Below, in pieces: positions 1 through 4,621 of a DNA stretch of 5,280 nt. The number at the start of each line of letters is the position of its first letter. The stretch's first letter is position 1. The notes beneath the pieces were generated by a model. That model did not search any database and was not told the origin of the DNA. It saw only the letters and a list, made by a program, of their open reading frames with translations. A program made the position numbers and the translations under genes. This DNA comes from Actinomycetales bacterium (GTDB lineage Bacteria > Actinomycetota > Actinomycetes > Actinomycetales > JAHECE01): NCBI GenBank assembly GCA_024641895.1, contig JAHECE010000179.1, forward strand, positions 1 through 5,280, given 5' to 3'.

Positions 1-1
1 C

Positions 2-1789
2 GCCGTCCCCGAGCTCGTGGGCCAAGGCGCGGGCATCGGGTCGAACTCCTTCGTCGTCTCGGGCGACCTCACGGCGAGCGGAGCGCCGCTGCTCGCCGTC
101 GACCCGCATCTCGGTGCCACCGTGCCGGGGCCCTGGTACCAGGTGGGCCTGCACTGCCGGGACATCCAGCAGCTCTGTCCGTTCGACGCCGCGGGCTTCG
201 GGTTCGCCGGCCTGCCCGGCGTGCTGAGCGGTCACAATGCCGACGTCGCCTGGGGGCTGACGAGTCTGCCCGCCGACGTGACGGACCTCTTCCTCGAGCG
301 GGTCTTCGACGACGGGACCTACGAGCGGGACGGACTGCGGGTCGAGCTCGACCGTCGCACCGAGACCATCAAGGTCAACGGGGGTGCGGACGTTCGGCTC
401 GACATCGCCGAGACGTCACACGGGCCGATCCTCTCCGACGTGCTGCCGGAGCTCCGGTCCGTTCGCCTGGCACCCGTGCCGGACGACGCCCCCGGCGTCG
501 GGCTTCGCGGATTCGCGGTCGCGATCTCCTCCGCGGCCCTCGCACCGGGCCGCACGCTGGAGGGGATTCTGGCGCTCGACGTCGCGAAGACCCCTGACGA
601 CGTCACGGCTGCAGCGGCGATGTTCGGGGCGCCGACCTTCAACATCGTCTACGCGACGACGGGCGGCGACATCGGCTACGAGGCCGCCGGCCAGATCCCC
701 CAGCGGTCGAGGATCGCGGGCGCGCAGGTGCCCTCGGACGGCACCTGGCCCCGCCCGGGATGGGAGTCGAGCTACGACTGGGCGGGTTTCGTGGCCCCCC
801 AGGACCTTCCGCGGACCCGTAACCCGGAGCGGGGATACCTCGTCGCGGCCAACCAGGCCGTCCTGCCCGAAGGTGACGGACCGGCGCTGGGTCACGAATG
901 GGACGCCGGTTACCGCTCCCAGCGCATCGGTGAGCTCATCGAGGGGCTGGCCAAGGCGGGAACGCCGATGACCGTCGAGACGAGCGAGCGGATCCAGAAC
1001 GACGTCGTGAACCCGACCGCCCAGCTGCTGGTGCCGTACCTGCTGGACCTCGACGTCGAGGACGACTTCGTCAGGCAGGGGGTCGACCTGCTCCGCGGGT
1101 GGGACTCGGAGCAGGCGGCGGACTCGGCGGCGGCCGCGTACTTCGCGTCGGTGTGGGGCAACCTCCTCCAGCTGACCTTCTGGGACGACATGCCGGAGGG
1201 CTTCGAGCCCGACGGCGACAGCCGGTGGATCCAGATGGTCGCGGACCTCATCGACGATCCGCAGAACCCCTGGTGGGACGATCGCAGCACGATCAACGTC
1301 GTCGAGAGTCGTGACGAGGTGCTGCTCCAGGCCGTGACGGACGCCCGCCTGCAGCTCACCGTGCGGCTCGGCAAGGACCCGTCCCGCTGGGAGTGGTCGA
1401 TGCTGCACAAGGTCGAGCTCGAGCACCCGGTGCTCGGCGGCACGCGCGTGCCCGCCCCCGTCAACCTGCTCGCCAACCCGCGACCGATCGCCGTCGACGG
1501 CGGATCGGGCCACGTCGACGCCACTGCGTGGGACGCGCGGATCTGGGAGGACGGTCACCCGATGTTCACGGTCTCGTCTCTGCCCTCGATGCGGATGGTC
1601 GTGGACCTGGGCGACCTCGACGCCTCCACCTGGGTCAACCTGACGGGCATCTCAGGGCACCCGGGCTCCGTGCACTACACCGACCAGCTCAAGGCATGGG
1701 CGCAGGGCCGTTCCTACCCGTGGCCGTTTTCGCCGGACGCCGTGCGCGAGGCGACGACCGACACCCGCAGGCTCCAGCCGCTGGACTGA
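2..1789 (+). CDS. Penicillin acylase family protein (Ntn-hydrolase), 5'-truncated by window edge
   Basis: Amide hydrolase of the penicillin G acylase / acyl-homoserine-lactone acylase family. The family is made as a precursor that cuts itself into alpha and beta chains; the new N-terminal Ser of the beta chain is the nucleophile. Numbering from the first full codon (base 2): the GSNSF motif puts the nucleophile at Ser14 (bases 41-43). The DPHL motif gives His36 (beta-His23), GHNADVAWG at 77-85 supplies the oxyanion-hole backbone residue, and GYLVAANQ supplies the conserved catalytic Asn284 (about beta-271). YEAAGQIPQR near 220-235 is also typical. About 582 residues follow the Ser, a normal beta-chain length, so only the signal peptide, alpha chain and spacer are missing. 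The GTG at base 17 is internal, not the true start. Members are usually exported, but the export signal would lie outside the window. The family is secure; the natural substrate (beta-lactam side chain, N-acyl-homoserine lactone or another amide) cannot be read from sequence. It converges on the cyclo-ligase gene. Confidence 0.93.
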   Translation, partial: AVPELVGQGAGIGSNSFVVSGDLTASGAPLLAVDPHLGATVPGPWYQVGLHCRDIQQLCPFDAAGFGFAGLPGVLSGHNADVAWGLTSLPADVTDLFLERVFDDGTYERDGLRVELDRRTETIKVNGGADVRLDIAETSHGPILSDVLPELRSVRLAPVPDDAPGVGLRGFAVAISSAALAPGRTLEGILALDVAKTPDDVTAAAAMFGAPTFNIVYATTGGDIGYEAAGQIPQRSRIAGAQVPSDGTWPRPGWESSYDWAGFVAPQDLPRTRNPERGYLVAANQAVLPEGDGPALGHEWDAGYRSQRIGELIEGLAKAGTPMTVETSERIQNDVVNPTAQLLVPYLLDLDVEDDFVRQGVDLLRGWDSEQAADSAAAAYFASVWGNLLQLTFWDDMPEGFEPDGDSRWIQMVADLIDDPQNPWWDDRSTINVVESRDEVLLQAVTDARLQLTVRLGKDPSRWEWSMLHKVELEHPVLGGTRVPAPVNLLANPRPIAVDGGSGHVDATAWDARIWEDGHPMFTVSSLPSMRMVVDLGDLDASTWVNLTGISGHPGSVHYTDQLKAWAQGRSYPWPFSPDAVREATTDTRRLQPLD

Positions 1790-1810
1790 GGCGGTCGCTC
1801 ACCACTGCGC

Positions 1811-1820
1811 CGACCGGTCG
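1811..1820. repeat. 10-bp perfect palindrome in convergent gap
   Basis: CGACCGGTCG is a perfect self-complementary decamer 21 nt after the acylase stop codon. Perfect decamers of this composition occur by chance in GC-rich DNA. No spacing or second copy links it to a promoter, so it is recorded as a visible structure without assigned function. Confidence 0.3.
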
Positions 1821-1833
1821 CCCCCACCGTTGC

Positions 1834-1889
1834 CGAACGCATCATTGCTCGGTCGTGAAGACCGCTGGAGCCGAGAGACGATGCGTTCG
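1834..1889. terminator. Inverted repeat, probable bidirectional terminator between convergent genes
   Basis: CGAACGCATC (1834-1843) and GATGCGTTCG (1880-1889) are perfect 10-bp inverted arms around 36 nt. The interior can itself pair as CGGTC (1850-1854) with GACCG (1860-1864), closing a GTGAA loop, or alternatively as CTCGG (1848-1852) with CCGAG (1871-1875). It lies midway between the stop of the plus-strand acylase and the stop of the minus-strand cyclo-ligase, where a terminator serving both is expected. Neither side has a T-tract, so it is not a textbook intrinsic terminator; actinobacterial terminators often lack one. The terminator role is inferred from position and symmetry. Confidence 0.5.
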
Positions 1890-1911
1890 ACGGGGGCTGG
1901 ACGGGCGGCGG

Positions 1912-2529
1912 TCAGGTCACGCGCCACCAGCGGGTCGGTGTGATGACGGCCTGGACCGGGACGTCGTGCTCGTCTCGGGGCAGCGTGCCCTCGACGAACT
2001 CGTCGTCGTAGACGGCGCAGATCACCAGAGCGCCGGGGCGCACGTGCGCGAGCGCCCTGTCGTACCAGCCGGCGCCCTGGCCCAGCCGGTAACCGGCACT
2101 GTCGACGGCAAGCGCCGGCGTGAACACGACGTCGGCCTGCTCGAGCACATCGGGTCCCGAGGAAGGTCCTGAGGGCTCGGGTGGCCGTCCGGGCGCGCGG
2201 ATCGAGAGGTCGGCCGCGCCCTGGTACTCGGCCCACTCCCGGGCCAGCGCGGTCCCGAGGACGGGCAGCAGCACCCGGACGCCGTTGCGGTGCAGGGCGG
2301 CCAGCAGCGGCCCCGTCCCGGGCTCGTTCGGTCGTGACACGTACGCAGAGACGCACTCGGCCCCGCCGACCACCTCGAGCGCCGTCTCCGCGAACTCCTC
2401 GGCGAGCTCGGCGCACTCCCGCAGGGATCGCTGCCGCCGCGCATGCCTCAGATACGTGCGCAGCTCCTGCTTCGCATCGGGCACGTCGAGTGCGGCGACG
2501 TCGGGCAGTGTTCTCGCCGTCGAGACCAT
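1912..2529 (-). CDS. 5-formyltetrahydrofolate cyclo-ligase
   Basis: 205-residue cytosolic enzyme (EC 6.3.3.2) that uses ATP to turn 5-formyl-THF into 5,10-methenyl-THF, returning stored folate to the one-carbon pool. The family signature is clear: GYRLGQGAGWYDR at residues 146-158 matches the G-x-R-L-G-x-G-x-G-x-Y-D-R nucleotide/folate site. The N-terminal K-x-x-L-R-x-x-L-x-x-x-R pattern falls at residues 20-31, an NEPGT segment at 68-72, and the HDVPVQAVITP end at 188-198. Length is usual for the family. Residues 112-126 form a Pro/Gly/Ser-rich insertion. The ATG at 2529-2527 is the only start in frame before an upstream stop. A purine-rich GGAGAGG lies 17 nt before it, too far for a normal Shine-Dalgarno. 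GTG at codon 16, just before the conserved domain, is an alternative start. It is divergent from the MoeA-like gene, an arrangement I recall from mycobacteria too. Confidence 0.95.
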   Translation of the reverse strand: MVSTARTLPDVAALDVPDAKQELRTYLRHARRQRSLRECAELAEEFAETALEVVGGAECVSAYVSRPNEPGTGPLLAALHRNGVRVLLPVLGTALAREWAEYQGAADLSIRAPGRPPEPSGPSSGPDVLEQADVVFTPALAVDSAGYRLGQGAGWYDRALAHVRPGALVICAVYDDEFVEGTLPRDEHDVPVQAVITPTRWWRVT

Positions 2530-2613
2530 GGGGACAGTCTCGCAAACCTCTCCTCAAGCGCGCCATGCCCCTCGCCGACCGATTCCGGCGGGCTCGGTGG
2601 TTACCCTTCCGGC
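2530..2613. promoter_or_regulatory. Divergent intergenic promoter region (cyclo-ligase / glp)
   Basis: This 84-bp gap must carry promoters for the minus-strand cyclo-ligase and the plus-strand MoeA-like gene. On the plus strand a TANNNT box is clear (separate entry). On the minus strand the hexamer 12 to 7 nt before the ATG reads GAGACT, keeping only the A of position 2 and T of position 6 of a -10 box. A leaderless start there is possible but weak. No good TTGAC-type -35 at 16-18 bp spacing was seen for either gene. Confidence 0.5.
2602..2607 (+). promoter_or_regulatory. -10 box of a leaderless promoter for glp
   Basis: TACCCT fits the actinobacterial TANNNT -10 consensus. Its last T lies 7 nt before the A of the ATG at 2614, so transcription would start on the first base of the codon. 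This agrees with the absence of a Shine-Dalgarno and supports choosing this ATG. No convincing -35 is visible. Predicted from spacing only. Confidence 0.5.
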
Positions 2614-3912
2614 ATGCCCGACACCGCGCCAGCGCTGGCCGTGAGCGACACAGGGTTCCCGAGGGCGGCGGACGGGTCCGCATGGCGGGGCAACCGGACG
2701 ACGTCGGTGGAGGCTCACCTCGCCGCCTGCCTCGAGGTCGTCCGGCCGCTGCAGGTCCTCGACGTGGTGCTGCACGACGCCCTGGGCTGCTTGCTCGCCG
2801 AGGACGCGATCGCCCCGCGCGACCTGCCGCCGGCCGACCTTGCCGCCGTCGACGGCTATGCGGTCGACACCCGGGAGCTGCGCGGCAGCCGGGTCTCTCC
2901 GGACGGTCGGCTCCGCGTCCTCGACGACCTCAGCGCCGGAACCTCCGAGCCCGGTGCGCTCGTGGCCGGCACGGCGGTGCGCATCGCGAGCGGCTGCCTG
3001 CTGCCGATCGACGCGGACGCCGTCGTCCCTCTCGACGAGACCGACCTGGGGCTCGCTCAGGTGGCCCTGTTCCGACCTCCGGTGGCGGGCGAGCACGTCC
3101 GCCACCGAGGCGAGGACGTCCGCGCAGGGGAGGTCGTCCTTCCCGCACGCACGAGGCTCGGGCCGCGGCAGATCGCGCTGCTTGCGGGAGCTGGGTTCGG
3201 CCGGGTCCCGGTGCACCCGCGTCCCCGCGTCGTCGTCGTGCCGGTCGGCAGCGACCTCGTCGAAGCCGGTCGCCGGCCGCGGGACGGGGGAACGTTCGAC
3301 GCCAACGGGCACGCCCTCGCCGGTGCGGCCCAGGACTGCGGCGTCACCGCCTACCGGGTGTCCGCCGTCCCCGACGCCCGCGCCCGGCTGCGCGAAGCGG
3401 TCGAGGACCAGATGGTGCGGGCTGACCTGCTCGTCCTTACCGGCGGCTTGAGCGACGGACACGAGGACACCGTTCCGGACGTGCTCAGCCTGCTCGGGCA
3501 GATGCGCTTCAGCGACGTCGCGATCTCGCCGGGCGGTCGGTTCGGTGTCGGCACTATCGGGGACGGCGTGCCCGTGCTCGCGTTCCCGGGGAACCCGGTC
3601 GCCGCCCAGATCGCGTTCGAGATCTTCGGTCGTCCGGTGCTGGGGGTGCTAGCGGCGGAGACCGAGCGGCACCGGGCGTCGCTCACGGCGTCGAGCCGGC
3701 GTCCGTGGTCCTCCGTGGCCGGGCGCCGCGACGTCGTACCAGGCAGGTTGACCGGCTCGCCGGCGGACGGGTACCGCTTCGAGCCGACGGGCGACCCCGA
3801 GGTGCCGACGCTGAGCGCCCTCGCTCGGGCCGACGCGCTCGCCTTGGTGCCGGAAGAGGCCGAGCGGGTTTCGCTCGGCGACGAGCTCACCTGTCTGGTC
3901 ATCGATTCGTGA
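2614..3912 (+). CDS. glp: Gephyrin-like molybdotransferase Glp (MoeA family), probable FtsZ-binding divisome protein
   Basis: 432 residues with full MoeA/gephyrin-E architecture: N-terminal part from Ser31 (SVEAHL), DGYAV at 80-84, GTAVRI(A)SG at 120-127, RHRGEDV near 163-169, a MoCF-biosynthesis core at about 205-345 with VGSDLV (Asp214), FDAN (Asp229, Asn231), LTGGLSDG (275-282) and PGNPV (325-329), then a C-terminal barrel at about 350-432. Classical MoeA inserts molybdate into adenylated molybdopterin. The Corynebacterium paralogue Glp binds FtsZ and a membrane receptor, GlpR. The GNAT and SepX/GlpR neighbours make Glp the better name. Oddities: the usual KPGKP segment is SPGGRF (305-310), with both lysines gone, and GGVSVGE is GGLSDGH. 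The 30-residue Pro/Ala-rich lead depends on the start. ATG 2614 is supported by the -10 box; GTG 2641 and GTG 2707 (codon 32, at the domain edge) are alternatives without Shine-Dalgarnos. MoeA family is certain; the division role is inferred. Confidence 0.9.
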   Translation: MPDTAPALAVSDTGFPRAADGSAWRGNRTTSVEAHLAACLEVVRPLQVLDVVLHDALGCLLAEDAIAPRDLPPADLAAVDGYAVDTRELRGSRVSPDGRLRVLDDLSAGTSEPGALVAGTAVRIASGCLLPIDADAVVPLDETDLGLAQVALFRPPVAGEHVRHRGEDVRAGEVVLPARTRLGPRQIALLAGAGFGRVPVHPRPRVVVVPVGSDLVEAGRRPRDGGTFDANGHALAGAAQDCGVTAYRVSAVPDARARLREAVEDQMVRADLLVLTGGLSDGHEDTVPDVLSLLGQMRFSDVAISPGGRFGVGTIGDGVPVLAFPGNPVAAQIAFEIFGRPVLGVLAAETERHRASLTASSRRPWSSVAGRRDVVPGRLTGSPADGYRFEPTGDPEVPTLSALARADALALVPEEAERVSLGDELTCLVIDS

Positions 3913-4508
3913 CCGCCTGGCCCGCCACGCTGGCCGAGGGGTCGGTCCGGCTGCGGCCGCTGCGTCGTCGGGACCGCCGGGCTTGGCACTCGACCCGGCT
4001 GGCCAACGCGGCCTGGCTCGAGCCGTGGGAGGCCACGAGCCCAGATCCGCTCGCCCAGCCGCCGGCGTCGTTCGCCGTGTTCGTGGCGGATCTGCAGCGT
4101 GAGGCGCGGGCCGGCCGGGCGATGCCGTTCGCGATCGAGTACGACGGTGTCCTGGTCGGTCAGCTCACGGTCACCGGGATCGTCTACGGCTCTTTGCGCT
4201 CGGCCTCGATCGGCTACTGGGTCGCGCGCGAGGTCGCGGGCCGGGGGATTGCCCCGACGGCGGTCGCGCTCGCAGCGGACCACGCCTGGTTCAGGGGCGG
4301 GCTGCACCGCATCGAGGTGGCGATCCGACCGGAGAATGCGCCGAGCCTGCGCGTGGTCGAGAAGCTCGGCTTCCGGGACGAGGGACGGCGCCCGCGGTAC
4401 CTGCACATCGCGGGGGCGTGGCGGGACCACCGGGTCTTCGCGCTCAACGCCGAGGAGGTTCCCGGAGGTCTCCTGGAGCGCTGGCGGCGGGCCCGCGCCG
4501 TTGGGTGA
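3909..4508 (+). CDS. RimJ/RimL-type GNAT N-acetyltransferase
   Basis: 199-residue acetyltransferase moving acetyl from acetyl-CoA to an amine, in the RimJ/RimL branch that includes N-terminal ribosomal-protein acetylases. Visible features: VRLRPLRRRDRRAW (13-26, first strand and helix), the core strand VLVGQLTVTGI (81-91), and IGYWVAREVAGRGIA (101-115). That last segment is the acetyl-CoA pyrophosphate loop, with GRGIA intact but Ala where Gln/Arg usually opens the Q/R-x-x-G-x-G/A motif. HRIEVAIRPENAPSLRVVEKLGF (133-155) and the RimJ-like GAWRDHRVFAL tail (169-179) follow. The GTG start overlaps the glp stop (GTGA, 4 nt) and has no Shine-Dalgarno, implying translation coupled to glp. A RimJ-like gene in this slot is a conserved actinobacterial arrangement (Rv0995 in M. 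tuberculosis, from memory). The substrate is unknown; a ribosomal protein or a divisome partner are both guesses. Confidence 0.92.
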   Translation: MTAWPATLAEGSVRLRPLRRRDRRAWHSTRLANAAWLEPWEATSPDPLAQPPASFAVFVADLQREARAGRAMPFAIEYDGVLVGQLTVTGIVYGSLRSASIGYWVAREVAGRGIAPTAVALAADHAWFRGGLHRIEVAIRPENAPSLRVVEKLGFRDEGRRPRYLHIAGAWRDHRVFALNAEEVPGGLLERWRRARAVG

Positions 4509-4542
4509 GGCGAGCGTCGGCACGGTCGCAAAGCAGCATGGT

Positions 4543-4547
4543 GGAGG
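4543..4547 (+). promoter_or_regulatory. Strong Shine-Dalgarno before a small ORF
   Basis: GGAGG followed by an 8-nt spacer and the ATG at 4556. It is the only textbook ribosome binding site I found at a start codon in the window, in contrast to the four chromosomal starts, none of which has one. This makes the tiny downstream ORF worth recording. Confidence 0.4.
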
Positions 4548-4555
4548 CCCTTTTC

Positions 4556-4612
4556 ATGCGCATCGCCGACACGCCGCGCAGGGTGCTCCCGACTGCGCGG
4601 TCCACCTCATAA
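4556..4612 (+). CDS. Possible 18-residue leader peptide upstream of sepX
   Basis: An ATG-to-TAA small ORF, reading MRIADTPRRVLPTARSTS, preceded by GGAGG at ideal spacing. An in-frame ATG at 4538 would add six residues, but its own upstream sequence has no Shine-Dalgarno. The ORF spans the stem-loop at 4574-4600. It ends 9 nt before the sepX GTG in the same frame, so its TAA also closes off any N-terminal extension of SepX. It has no similarity I recognise. It could be a leader peptide that tunes sepX translation, or chance. Its TAA overlaps the sepX -10 box, so the two would work on different transcripts: a read-through mRNA from glp and a leaderless sepX mRNA. Confidence 0.25.
   Translation: MRIADTPRRVLPTARSTS
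4574..4600. repeat. GC-rich inverted repeat upstream of sepX
   Basis: CCGCGCAG (4574-4581) and CTGCGCGG (4593-4600) are perfect 8-bp arms around an 11-nt loop. It could be the terminator of the glp-GNAT transcript (no T-tract follows) or an operator. The right arm covers the region where a -35 element for the 4610 box would lie, so a bound repressor would block that promoter. Position alone cannot separate these. Confidence 0.4.
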
Positions 4613-4615
4613 CGT
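4610..4615 (+). promoter_or_regulatory. -10 box of a leaderless promoter for sepX
   Basis: TAACGT fits TANNNT, and its last T is 7 nt before the G of the GTG at 4622. Transcription would therefore begin at the start codon, the same geometry as the glp promoter. The -35 is poor: CCGACT at 4589-4594 has GAC but a 15-bp spacer. It would give sepX its own promoter separate from the glp-GNAT pair. Confidence 0.5.
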
Positions 4616-4621
4616 CAGGCC

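Noticed and set aside
416..1558. A 380-codon open frame antisense to the acylase gene
   Set aside because: It lies wholly opposite a gene with clear catalytic motifs, and its Arg/Val/Asp/His-rich composition is what a GC-rich antisense frame gives. No domain is recognisable.
2443..2613. Upstream extension of the MoeA-like protein to an ATG at 2443
   Set aside because: It would run antisense through the 5' end of the cyclo-ligase gene and add residues foreign to MoeA. The ATG at 2614 has a well-placed -10 box.
2181..3425. A 414-codon plus-strand frame crossing the cyclo-ligase and glp
   Set aside because: Extremely Arg/Pro/Gly-rich shadow frame that crosses the divergent promoter; no family features.
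3351..4523. A 390-codon open frame on the minus strand across glp and the GNAT gene
   Set aside because: Low-complexity Arg/Pro/Ser composition, no recognisable motif, and it opposes two well-supported genes.
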